Program-made: the position numbers and the translations under genes
Notes under the pieces: generated by a model
The model's input: only the letters and a program-made list of their open reading frames with translations
What the model was told of the DNA's origin: nothing
The model's database searches: none
From: Planctomycetaceae bacterium
Lineage (GTDB): Bacteria; Planctomycetota; Planctomycetia; Planctomycetales; Planctomycetaceae
NCBI GenBank assembly: GCA_003503535.1
Contig: DOCI01000234.1
Coordinates: 1-5,254 of the forward strand
DNA length: 5,254 bases
Direction of reading: 5' to 3'
Shown here: piece after piece, positions 1-5,254 of the stretch
Layout of the letters: the number at the start of each line of letters is the position of its first letter
Numbering within the stretch: position 1 is the first letter of the stretch

Positions 1-40
1 CAGTTGGAATATGATTGAAGTCGAAATGATTGGATCATGA

Positions 41-118
41 GTGGCACGCCCTGAGTAACGCGAAGGGCGTGGTCGTCCGCATTATCCACGCCCATCACTT
101 CGTTTTGGGACGTGCCAC
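41..118. repeat. Imperfect long palindrome made of two hairpin-like arms (intergenic repeat)
   Basis: The left arm (41-72) and right arm (86-118) are imperfect reverse complements around a 13-base centre. The ends are GTGGCACG (41-48) and CGTGCCAC (111-118). Each arm can also fold on itself: CACGCCC 45-51 with GGGCGTG 65-71, and CACGCCC 87-93 with GGG-A-CGTG 107-114. The innermost pairing is GGGCGTGG 65-72 with CCACGCCC 86-93. This plan of GTGGCA-type ends enclosing two mutually complementary hairpins recurs at 1523-1613 on the other side of trpB, and both copies contain CACTTCGT. It looks like a non-autonomous interspersed repeat rather than a gene; family identity is not established. Confidence 0.7.
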
Positions 119-229
119 CCAGAAAATTACTGATCGTAATAGTAATTGATGCAGGATATCGAGCGAATCTCTCATTTCAAGAATGTCCAAAAATCGCGCA
201 CAGTCATGTAGGACGTGTATTGCTGATTG

Positions 230-248
230 CACGGCTCACTGAGCCGTG
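230..248 (-). terminator. Stem-loop just downstream of trpB; possible terminator or solitary repeat hairpin
   Basis: CACGGCTC (230-237) pairs perfectly with GAGCCGTG (241-248) around the loop ACT, starting 12 bases after the trpB stop codon in the direction of trpB transcription. The position suits a transcript 3' end. However, the sequence following it on the minus strand is mixed (CAATCAGCAATAC) and has no U-tract, so it is not a textbook intrinsic terminator. The adjoining GTGGCAC (246-252) matches the end of the repeat at 41-118, so it may instead be a short relative of that repeat. The stem is certain; the function is not. Confidence 0.4.
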
Positions 249-260
249 GCACCAGACGAT

Positions 261-1493
261 TTAAATCTCCTGGCCCAGTAGGCGGGCGACTTCATTGACG
301 TCTTTATCGCCGCGACCGGAGAGGCAGATGACCATCACGTCATCAGGACTTCGCTGACCAGCGGTTTTCAGGGCGTAAGCCAGAGCATGTGACGTTTCGA
401 CGGCTGGCAGAATTCCTTCGAGCATGGCTGTTTTCTGGAACGCATCGAGTGCTTCGTCGTCTCTGATCGACGTGTAATCGACGCGACCGGTATCTTTCCA
501 GTAGCTGTGTTCGGGGCCGACGCCGGGATAATCGAGACCGGCGGAAATGGAGTGGACATCGAGAGTTTGGCCGTCGTCATCCTGCATGACGTAGCTGTAA
601 GAGCCGTGAAGGATGCCAGGTTGACCGTAGGTGAGCGGGCTGGCATGCTTGCCCGGCTCGGGGCCTAAACCACCCGCTTCAATGCCCGTTAATGTGACGG
701 TTTCATCTTCGATAAAGGGGTAAAACATCCCGGCGGCATTGGATCCGCCGCCCACGCAGGCGATAACTTCATCGGGAAGTTTACCTGTCATTTCGAGGCA
801 TTGAGCCCGAGACTCATTACCAATAACGGACTGAAAATCACGGACAATTTTGGGAAACGGATGCGGTCCTACGACCGAGCCTAATATATAGTGCGTGTCA
901 GAAACACTGCCCATCCAGTCCCGCATCGCTTCATTGACGGCATCCCGCAATGTTCGCGAACCCGAGGTGACGGCTCGAACTTCCGCTCCCATCGCTTTCA
1001 TTTTGAAGACGTTCAGTTTCTGCCGACGAATATCTTCTTCACCCATATAAACGACGCAGGGCAATCCGAACCGGGCGCAGGCAGTAGCCGAGGCGACGCC
1101 GTGTTGACCGGCTCCGGTTTCTGCAATGACGCGGGGTTTTCCCATGCGTTTCGTTAAGAGAGCCTGACCCATCGTGTTATTGATTTTATGGGCCCCCGTA
1201 TGATTCAGATCTTCTCGTTTCAGGTAGATTTTCGCTCCGCCACAATGTTCGGTCAGTCGTTCTGCAAAATAGAGCGGGTTTGGGCGTCCGACATATGTTT
1301 TGAGGAGCATGTCCAGCTCGGCCTGAAATTCGGGATCTTTTCGAGCGGATTCGTAGGCGGCATCGAGTTCATCGAGGGCGTACATTAAGGTTTCGGGGAC
1401 GAACCGACGCCCATAAGGACCAAAACGACCGATTTCATCGGGAACCTGCTTACTGGCGCGTCCCAGAGGTGCTGATTTCGTAGCTTCTGACAT
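261..1493 (-). CDS. trpB: Tryptophan synthase beta chain
   Basis: This PLP enzyme joins indole to L-serine to give L-tryptophan, normally as the cytosolic alpha2-beta2 complex with TrpA, which supplies indole through a tunnel. At 410 residues it is full length for the TrpB1 class. Visible hallmarks are the N-terminal FVPETLM (31-37), the PLP Schiff-base lysine K103 in [10 protein letters not shown], the ETGAGQHG loop with its catalytic Glu (E125), the phosphate-binding GGGSNA (248-253), IEAGG (271-275), ETSHA (376-380) and SGRGDKD (392-398). No catalytic residue appears missing. The start is supported by AGGA (1501-1504 on the plus strand as TCCT) 7 bases before the ATG. No trpA or other trp gene follows in the 260 bases left in the window, and a stem-loop sits right after the stop, so it appears to be transcribed alone here. 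The upstream gene diverges from it. Confidence 0.97.
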   Translation of the reverse strand: MSEATKSAPLGRASKQVPDEIGRFGPYGRRFVPETLMYALDELDAAYESARKDPEFQAELDMLLKTYVGRPNPLYFAERLTEHCGGAKIYLKREDLNHTGAHKINNTMGQALLTKRMGKPRVIAETGAGQHGVASATACARFGLPCVVYMGEEDIRRQKLNVFKMKAMGAEVRAVTSGSRTLRDAVNEAMRDWMGSVSDTHYILGSVVGPHPFPKIVRDFQSVIGNESRAQCLEMTGKLPDEVIACVGGGSNAAGMFYPFIEDETVTLTGIEAGGLGPEPGKHASPLTYGQPGILHGSYSYVMQDDDGQTLDVHSISAGLDYPGVGPEHSYWKDTGRVDYTSIRDDEALDAFQKTAMLEGILPAVETSHALAYALKTAGQRSPDDVMVICLSGRGDKDVNEVARLLGQEI

Positions 1494-1522
1494 ATTAAGA
1501 TCCTGAATTTATTGATAAATGT

Positions 1523-1613
1523 GGGTGGCAGGGGCGCTCCACTTCGTGGAAGCCCCCTTAGTTGCGGGCGATTCATGTTCGGGGGCTTCTCTTCGAGAGC
1601 GCCCCCGCCACCC
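1523..1613. repeat. GC-rich paired-hairpin palindromic repeat abutting trpB
   Basis: The terminal inverted repeats GGGTGGC (1523-1529) and GCCACCC (1607-1613) enclose two hairpins. Arm one has GGGGC 1531-1535 with GCCCC 1552-1556, and inside it TCCAC 1538-1542 with GTGGA 1546-1550. Arm two has GGGGGC 1581-1586 with GCCCCC 1601-1606, and inside it TCTC 1588-1591 with GAGA 1595-1598. Both loops are TTC. The two arms are also near reverse complements of each other, so the element can fold as two hairpins or as one long cruciform. The inner stems differ in sequence but keep their pairing, which suggests selection or a palindrome-generating origin. Its edge is only 29 bases from the trpB start codon. 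Confidence 0.8.
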
Positions 1614-1617
1614 CTCA

Positions 1618-1623
1618 TATATA
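1618..1623 (-). promoter_or_regulatory. Weak candidate -10 box for trpB
   Basis: TATATA lies on the minus strand in an A/T-rich stretch just upstream of the paired-hairpin repeat. If used, transcription would begin near 1611 and the whole 1523-1613 structure would form the trpB 5' leader. No good -35 hexamer lies at the usual distance; the best, CTGACC, has a spacing of only about 15. I rate this as a suggestion only. The 29 bases between the repeat and the start codon are too few for a full promoter, so some such placement is required unless the promoter overlaps the repeat. Confidence 0.2.
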
Positions 1624-1635
1624 GTTTAGTTTGTT

Positions 1636-1702
1636 ATAGGTCAGGCATTGCCTGACTGAATTGTTAAGGTCGTCAACTGTCGTCAGGCACAGCCTGACCT
1701 AC
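1636..1702. repeat. Inverted pair of REP-like hairpins (BIME-like) with GTAG/ATAG foot
   Basis: The first hairpin, on the plus strand, is ATAG (1636-1639) followed by GTCAGGC (1640-1646), loop ATT, then GCCTGAC (1650-1656). The second, read on the minus strand, is GTAG (1702-1699) followed by GTCAGGC, loop TGT, then GCCTGAC; its plus-strand stem is 1682-1688 with 1692-1698. The two share the same 7-bp stem, face opposite ways and are separated by 25 bases. A GTAG-type tetranucleotide at the foot of a short hairpin is the signature of REP elements mobilised by REP-associated tyrosine transposases (RAYTs, TnpA-REP). No such transposase is in this window, so that link is by analogy. Confidence 0.7.
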
Positions 1703-1757
1703 GGTTTTTCTATGATATCTCATCTGCTTTGCATTAACAGATTCAAATCCGAAATCC

Positions 1758-1774
1758 TCGTCTATCGTAGACGA
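1758..1774. promoter_or_regulatory. Perfect 7-3-7 palindrome upstream of the helicase gene; possible operator or leader hairpin
   Basis: TCGTCTA-TCG-TAGACGA is a perfect inverted repeat centred about 55 bases before the helicase start codon. It could be a dimeric regulator's operator or a small 5'-leader stem-loop. It does not match the Escherichia coli LexA box (CTGT-N8-ACAG) or the Bacillus one, although DinG genes are SOS-controlled in some bacteria. No T-tract follows, so it is not a terminator. Function is unproven. Confidence 0.35.
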
Positions 1775-1820
1775 CAATTCAGCGGCGAGGAATGTTCGGG
1801 GTTGTTATCATAGCATCAGT

Positions 1821-3806
1821 ATGACAGAAAATCAGAAAATCACTGCTGAACAAATCCTCGGTCCCAAGGGGAGAATTGCTGCACGGCTCAAGAATTATGA
1901 GTTCCGTGAACAGCAACTGGAGATGGCACAGGCTGTTGAAAAGGCGATTGCGACAAAATCGCACCTGGTTGCAGAAGCCGGAACCGGTACGGGCAAAAGT
2001 TTTGCGTATCTCGTCCCGGCCATTCTCTCGGTGCTGAACAACAAGTCCAAGGAAAAAGGGCAAGAGAAAAAACGGGTGATTGTTTCAACCCACACGATCA
2101 GCCTGCAGGAACAGTTGATTCAAAAAGATATCCCGTTCCTGAACGCCGTTTTGCCGCTCGAATTCTCAGCCGTGTTGGTGAAAGGACGTTCAAATTATGT
2201 GAGCCTGCGTCGCTTGCAGGGGGCAGTACAGAAAACAGTTTCGCTCTTTCCCAAAGAAGAGGAACTTCAGCAGTTACGCACACTTTCCGAATGGTCGAAA
2301 AAAACAAACGATGGCAGTCTCGGCGATTTAGGATTTCGACCGTTGCCATCTGTGTGGGAAGAAGCTCGCAGTGAACATGGAAATTGTCTCGGTCGTAAGT
2401 GTCCAACGTATGATCACTGCCTGTACTACAAAGCGCGTCGGCGCATCTGGAATGCGGATTTGCTGGTCGTCAATCATGCCCTGTTCTTTTCCGATCTGGC
2501 TCTACGACGTGACGGTGCCTCGATTCTGCCTGATTATGAAGCCGTTATTTTTGATGAAGCGCACACGCTCGAAGCGGTCGCGTCGGATCATTTGGGGGAT
2601 GCGGTCTCGAATTCTCAGCTGCATTATCTGCTGACGAAACTTTATAACGACCGGGCTCAAAAAGGTCTGCTGGTGCATCATAACATGGTCAGAGCCCAGC
2701 AGCAGGTCGGGCGGTTGTACATGATCGCGGATGAGTTTTTCGCGTCAGTTGAGCACTGGCTCAGTCAACATGCCGGCAAGAATGGACGGGTTCGTGGAGA
2801 GGTTCCGATCAGTAATGGATTGTCTGCTGAGTTGAATCAACTGGGAAGTGCGATCTGTGAATTTGCGGAAGATCTGGAGAATGAAGCCGAGCGGATTGAA
2901 CTCAATGCAGCTGCTGATCGCGTCTTTTCGATCTCGAATTCGATCCGCAACTGGATGGAACAACTCTCAGGCGATGCTGTTTACTGGGGCGAAGTGACGC
3001 GTGGTCGTCAGATGCGCATCAAACTGATTTCTGCTCCGGTCGAAATTGGGGATGTGCTGCGGGATGAACTGTTCAATAAAATTCCCTCAGCGATCTTAAC
3101 CTCGGCAACGATGGCAATTGGTGGGCAGTCGTTTCGTTTTGTAAAAGATCGCATTGGATTGACTAGCGGCGATGAACTGCAGGTCGGCAGCCCGTTCGAT
3201 TATCGCAAGCAGATGAAGCTGATTCTGTGTAAGAACATGCCGGATCCGAGCCAGGAATCTAAAGCGTATGAAGCGGCTGTTGTTGAGCGGTTGAAGAAAT
3301 ATCTGCTGCAGACGAAGGGCCGGGCGTTTGTGCTGTTCACGAGTTACTGGATGCTCAATGAGTGTGCGCGTCAGCTTTCAGGGTGGTGTCGCGAACATGG
3401 ATTGACGCTGTATTGTCAGGGAAACGACATGCCGAGATCGTTGTTACTGGAGCGATTCCGTAAAGACTCGGCCGGGGTGCTGTTTGGTTCGGACAGTTTC
3501 TGGCAGGGCGTCGATGTGCCGGGGGATGCATTGCAGAATGTAATCATCACGCGATTGCCCTTCAGCGTTCCCGATCATCCCCTGCTTGAAGCTCGTGTCG
3601 AGAGAATCAAGCGGCGGGGCGGCAATCCGTTCAATGAATATCAGGTGCCCGAGGCTGCCATCAAACTCAAGCAGGGTTTCGGTCGACTGATCCGCTCGAA
3701 AACTGATACCGGGCAGGTCGTGATTCTCGATCCCCGCATTCAAACCAAAAGTTACGGGAAAGTATTTTTGAAGAGCCTGCCGGAGTGCAATGTGATCATT
3801 GAATAA
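1821..3806 (+). CDS. dinG: DinG/XPD-family ATP-dependent DNA helicase (presumptive Fe-S type, atypical first ligand)
   Basis: This is a cytosolic superfamily 2, 5'-3' type DNA helicase of the DinG/YoaA/XPD group, implicated elsewhere in unwinding D-loops, R-loops and damaged forks. Motifs in order: Q-motif-like FREQQLEM (28-35), Walker A GTGTGKS (54-60), motif Ia [11 protein letters not shown] (89-99), Fe-S segment (121-205), VNHALF (217-222), Walker B DEAH (245-248), LTSATMA (426-432), motif [10 protein letters not shown] (560-568) and motif [10 protein letters not shown] (618-625). At 661 residues it matches the short DinG form, with no N-terminal exonuclease domain. The Fe-S segment keeps C189, C194 and C200, but the usual first cysteine after GRxNY(L/V) is Ser128 (AGC). 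ATG 1821 is the only start available: the frame opens at 1716 without an earlier ATG, GTG or TTG. No Shine-Dalgarno is visible before it. The gene converges on the next one with 59 bases between, and I see no clear terminator there. The helicase family is sure; dinG as the exact orthologue is likely. Confidence 0.93.
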   Translation: MTENQKITAEQILGPKGRIAARLKNYEFREQQLEMAQAVEKAIATKSHLVAEAGTGTGKSFAYLVPAILSVLNNKSKEKGQEKKRVIVSTHTISLQEQLIQKDIPFLNAVLPLEFSAVLVKGRSNYVSLRRLQGAVQKTVSLFPKEEELQQLRTLSEWSKKTNDGSLGDLGFRPLPSVWEEARSEHGNCLGRKCPTYDHCLYYKARRRIWNADLLVVNHALFFSDLALRRDGASILPDYEAVIFDEAHTLEAVASDHLGDAVSNSQLHYLLTKLYNDRAQKGLLVHHNMVRAQQQVGRLYMIADEFFASVEHWLSQHAGKNGRVRGEVPISNGLSAELNQLGSAICEFAEDLENEAERIELNAAADRVFSISNSIRNWMEQLSGDAVYWGEVTRGRQMRIKLISAPVEIGDVLRDELFNKIPSAILTSATMAIGGQSFRFVKDRIGLTSGDELQVGSPFDYRKQMKLILCKNMPDPSQESKAYEAAVVERLKKYLLQTKGRAFVLFTSYWMLNECARQLSGWCREHGLTLYCQGNDMPRSLLLERFRKDSAGVLFGSDSFWQGVDVPGDALQNVIITRLPFSVPDHPLLEARVERIKRRGGNPFNEYQVPEAAIKLKQGFGRLIRSKTDTGQVVILDPRIQTKSYGKVFLKSLPECNVIIE

Positions 3807-3865
3807 TCGAGTCCGATCGTAGGAATCTCGCTCCCGAAACATCTGCCAGAACTCGCGCGGACTTG

Positions 3866-4258
3866 TTACCAAAGGGCTAAAACAGGAAGCAAATCTGTCT
3901 TATTGTGCTTTGAATGTTGTTCCTGATATTCGGCATAATGATAGCGACAGCGTTTGCAATGATCCAGATGCATTTCAATACGATCGACTATTTCAGGTTT
4001 AAGCTGATGAGCAAAATAGTCTTTGGAATAGTCAGCAACTTCAGCACAGGCTAAACCATCTGGATGGTTGGTTGGGAGTTGCATAATGACCATGCCCAGT
4101 CCCACGCCAATAACAAGCATCGCAGCCGTTATTGACGTTTTCATGATGCGGCGACGGGAATTTACAAATTTCCGTTTTTGAAGCAGACTCTTTGCCAGAC
4201 CCGCAATTTCTCCTCCCTGGCATTCGGTCCAATCATCATGTTTTTCATTATGTGTCAT
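3866..4258 (-). CDS. Small single-pass membrane protein with C-terminal zf-HC2 (anti-sigma-like zinc finger) motif
   Basis: This is a 130-residue protein of unknown function. The N-terminal part (1-40) is hydrophilic and ends in a strongly basic stretch (KRK at 28-30, RRR at 35-37, K40). One hydrophobic segment follows at about 42-61 (SITAAMLVIGVGLGMVIMQL). The C-terminal part has C71, then H97-x3-C101-x2-C104, the zf-HC2 layout seen in zinc-binding anti-sigma factors. Two things argue against a simple anti-sigma reading: no sigma factor gene is nearby, and the positive-inside rule places the zinc-finger side outside the cytoplasm, opposite to usual anti-sigma factors. A His-rich tail (H97, H100, H107, H115, H118) adds to possible metal binding. 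The ATG at 4258 is preferred over M39 because AGAGGGGG precedes it by 8 bases, whereas M39 has no ribosome binding site. A CRP-type site and -10 box lie upstream. It is a real gene with a recognisable domain and unknown role. Confidence 0.85.
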   Translation of the reverse strand: MTHNEKHDDWTECQGGEIAGLAKSLLQKRKFVNSRRRIMKTSITAAMLVIGVGLGMVIMQLPTNHPDGLACAEVADYSKDYFAHQLKPEIVDRIEMHLDHCKRCRYHYAEYQEQHSKHNKTDLLPVLALW

Positions 4259-4266
4259 ACTGAATT

Positions 4267-4274
4267 CCCCCTCT
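4267..4274 (-). promoter_or_regulatory. Shine-Dalgarno that fixes the start of the zf-HC2 gene
   Basis: AGAGGGGG on the minus strand ends 8 bases before ATG 4258. It is the clearest ribosome binding site in the window and decides the 130-residue form over an internal start at M39 (4144), which would give a 92-residue protein beginning directly with the membrane segment. Confidence 0.7.
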
Positions 4275-4291
4275 TACAAACGCCCTTATTC

Positions 4292-4297
4292 AGTATA
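4292..4297 (-). promoter_or_regulatory. -10 box of an activator-type promoter for the zf-HC2 gene
   Basis: TATACT on the minus strand differs from the consensus TATAAT at one base. A start site about 7 bases on (near 4285) would leave a leader of roughly 27 bases containing the Shine-Dalgarno. The expected -35 position (4315-4320, AGTCTA on the minus strand) is poor, while the CRP-type palindrome is centred about 35 bp upstream of the -10, at roughly -42 to -45. That is close to the class II geometry of CRP-dependent promoters. The A/T-rich tract at 4341-4366 could serve as an UP element. Confidence 0.55.
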
Positions 4298-4320
4298 TTG
4301 TCATTCGGTGGGCTTAGACT

Positions 4321-4338
4321 TTGTGAACTAATTCACAA
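4321..4338. promoter_or_regulatory. Perfect CRP-consensus operator (TTGTGA-N6-TCACAA)
   Basis: TTGTGAACTAATTCACAA has perfect 7-bp half-sites (TTGTGAA and TTCACAA) around CTAA and exactly matches the CRP core TGTGA-N6-TCACA. It lies in the 114-bp gap between the Crp/Fnr-family gene and the zf-HC2 gene, on the upstream side of the latter. It is the TGTGA type, not the FNR type (TTGAT-N4-ATCAA). The neighbouring regulator keeps the Arg-Glu pair in its recognition helix that reads TGTGA in CRP, so that protein is the natural candidate to bind it; this is an inference. The palindrome is not followed by a T-tract on the minus strand, which argues against a terminator for the regulator gene. Confidence 0.75.
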
Positions 4339-4372
4339 TCAGGAAAAATAAAGGAAAAATTTCTTCAACTCG

Positions 4373-5086
4373 TTAAGTTAGAAATCCCAGATCAGGAGGT
4401 TTCGTGTTAATCGCTTCGGCTAGTGCCTTGATGTTTTTGAGGATGACCTGTCTTCTGTGAATGGCAACCAGTTTTTCTAATTGAAGTTCCCCAAGAACTA
4501 CTGTTACCGTTTCGCGGGTGCTGCCGATGAGATTGGCCATTTCCTGATGGGAGAGGCGAATTCGTAATGCGATGCCTTCGGGATGCTTCACTGCATAACG
4601 CTCTGCCAGTTCGAGGAGCAGGTGAATCAAGCGATCACGATTCGGCTGGAACATCAGCGATTTGAGGCGTCGTTCGAATTTCTGCCGACGCAATCCGATC
4701 AGTTTTGTCAGTCCCAGTGTGACATCGGTCTGCTCGGCCATCAGCTCGCGAATCGCCTCCGCCCGAATGGAAACAATCTGCGATTTCTCCATCGTTTCCG
4801 CAAATTCTTCCCGTTCACGCTGGCCGATGACTGTCAATTCGCCAAACAGTTCGCCGGGATCGATAAACGCCAGCAACGCCTCTTTGCCTTCGGGAGTGAT
4901 GTGATAAATCCGCACACGACCACTCACCACAAGCAGTACAGAATCGGTGGCATCATCAGGCAGATAGACCAGAGATTTCCGATCGAACGTTTTGGTTCTG
5001 CTCTGCACTTCCAGCTTGCGGATTTGCTCGTCGTTGAGTTGCTCGAACAACTCACAACGTTTGAAATACCAGAATTGATCGTCCAT
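4373..5086 (-). CDS. Crp/Fnr-family transcriptional regulator
   Basis: This is a 237-residue cytosolic DNA-binding regulator with the family's two-domain plan. The N-terminal cyclic-nucleotide-binding-like beta-roll (about 12-115) includes VVSGRVRIY (53-61) and DPGELFGEL (76-84). A dimerisation helix follows at about 116-145, then a C-terminal winged helix with helix-turn-helix LSHQEMANLIGSTRETVTVVL (about 178-198). In that helix R191-E192 match CRP Arg180-Glu181, which contact TGTGA half-sites; CRP Arg185 is replaced by valine. The cAMP phosphate signature is only partly kept: GEL is present, but the following Arg-Ser appears as R92-E93, so cAMP binding is doubtful. Only one cysteine (C11) exists, ruling out an FNR-type 4Fe-4S cluster. 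The opening FWYFKRCELF supports ATG 5086; no in-frame alternative start lies between it and the upstream stop (5147-5149), and no Shine-Dalgarno is visible. It precedes the zf-HC2 gene on the same strand and probably activates it. The effector is unknown. Confidence 0.93.
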   Translation of the reverse strand: MDDQFWYFKRCELFEQLNDEQIRKLEVQSRTKTFDRKSLVYLPDDATDSVLLVVSGRVRIYHITPEGKEALLAFIDPGELFGELTVIGQREREEFAETMEKSQIVSIRAEAIRELMAEQTDVTLGLTKLIGLRRQKFERRLKSLMFQPNRDRLIHLLLELAERYAVKHPEGIALRIRLSHQEMANLIGSTRETVTVVLGELQLEKLVAIHRRQVILKNIKALAEAINTKPPDLGFLT

Positions 5087-5144
5087 GCAGAATGTCTTGA
5101 TGCAGAGAGACTGAGCAGAAGGTGTGGTTTTCCCTGATAACTTA

Positions 5145-5160
5145 TGTCAGAACTGTAACA
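5145..5160. promoter_or_regulatory. Degenerate CRP-like palindrome upstream of the regulator gene; possible autoregulation
   Basis: TGTCA-N6-TAACA matches the TGTGA-N6-TCACA consensus at 8 of 10 positions. It is centred about 66 bases before the regulator's start codon, close to the roughly 71 bases separating the perfect site from the zf-HC2 start codon. The equivalent -10 position here is not convincing, so if it is real it may act in repression. An 8 of 10 match can arise by chance. Confidence 0.3.
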
Positions 5161-5254
5161 AACTCCAGTAAATCCACCAAATGGCGGGGATATCTTCCGG
5201 GAGAGACTATGTTCGACAGTTAAGCAACCTACGTTACCTTTCCTTCTCCCTGGG

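Larger units (their letters stand above)
1494..1820. other. 327-bp divergent intergenic region rich in palindromes
   Basis: This spacer separates the divergent starts of trpB and the DinG-like helicase gene. I find no convincing protein gene in it. Most of the length is inverted-repeat structure: a GC-rich paired hairpin (1523-1613), two REP-like hairpins (1636-1702) and a short perfect palindrome (1758-1774). It must also hold the promoters of both flanking genes, but no hexamer pair stands out strongly on either strand. Confidence 0.7.

Noticed and set aside
126..146. Short inverted repeat ATTAC-TGATC-GTAAT
   Set aside because: Only five A/T-rich base pairs, easily expected by chance in this composition and not placed next to any gene signal.
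1385..1618. Possible trp leader peptide or attenuator before trpB
   Set aside because: The minus-strand frame here shows no run of tryptophan codons, runs into trpB in another frame, and derives largely from the palindromic repeat. The structure repeats elsewhere in the window, which fits an interspersed repeat better than an attenuator.
1523..1702. CRISPR array
   Set aside because: The repeats are inverted, not regularly spaced direct repeats, and there are no spacers of constant length or cas genes.
3807..3865. Bidirectional terminator between the convergent helicase and zf-HC2 genes
   Set aside because: AGTCCG (3810-3815) and CGGACT (3858-3863) could pair, but the loop is about 42 bases and no T-tract follows on either strand, so I do not call it.
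3444..3872. 142-codon minus-strand open frame overlapping the end of the helicase gene
   Set aside because: It is almost wholly antisense to conserved helicase motifs V and VI, has no recognisable domain, and its start lies inside the 3' end of the zf-HC2 gene. It is best explained as a shadow of the helicase frame.
4321..4338. Palindrome as an intrinsic terminator of the regulator gene
   Set aside because: The stem is A/T-rich and no T-tract follows on the minus strand; an exact CRP core match with a -10 downstream explains it better.
4583..5137. 184-codon plus-strand open frame
   Set aside because: It is antisense to the Crp/Fnr gene over nearly all its length and shows no domain; the minus-strand frame has a clear family match.

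Overview
The window reads as ordinary chromosomal DNA from a bacterium, most likely a planctomycete (Gimesia/Rubinisphaera-like). This rests on three things: mixed base composition of about half GC by eye, short monocistronic units separated by palindromic repeats, and a Crp/Fnr-type regulator and a small membrane-anchored zf-HC2 protein of kinds I associate with Planctomycetota. The phylum assignment is an inference from protein style, not a database match.

Layout: 1-260 has no gene. It carries a paired-hairpin repeat (41-118) and a compact stem-loop (230-248) just past the end of trpB. trpB (261-1493, minus) is a complete tryptophan synthase beta chain standing without trpA in view. The 327-bp divergent intergenic region (1494-1820) is packed with palindromes: a GC-rich paired-hairpin element (1523-1613), two inverted REP-like hairpins with a GTAG-type foot (1636-1702), and a perfect 7-3-7 palindrome (1758-1774) before the helicase gene. 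A DinG/XPD-like superfamily 2 helicase follows (1821-3806, plus); its first presumptive Fe-S cysteine is serine. Convergent to it is a 130-residue single-pass membrane protein with a C-terminal zf-HC2 motif (3866-4258, minus). Upstream of that, on the same strand, is a Crp/Fnr-family regulator (4373-5086, minus). Bases 5087-5254 contain no gene.

The most coherent functional unit is the right-hand third. Between the regulator and the small membrane protein lies a perfect CRP-consensus palindrome (TTGTGA-N6-TCACAA, 4321-4338). About 35 bp downstream is a good -10 box (TATACT) with no recognisable -35, which is the arrangement of an activator-dependent promoter. The regulator's recognition helix keeps the Arg-Glu pair that reads TGTGA half-sites in CRP. 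I therefore infer that this regulator directly controls the zf-HC2 protein. Its ligand is unknown: it lacks the FNR cysteine cluster and has lost part of the cAMP-binding signature. trpB and dinG look like housekeeping genes unrelated to this pair. I see no phage, CRISPR array, rRNA, tRNA or transposase gene.
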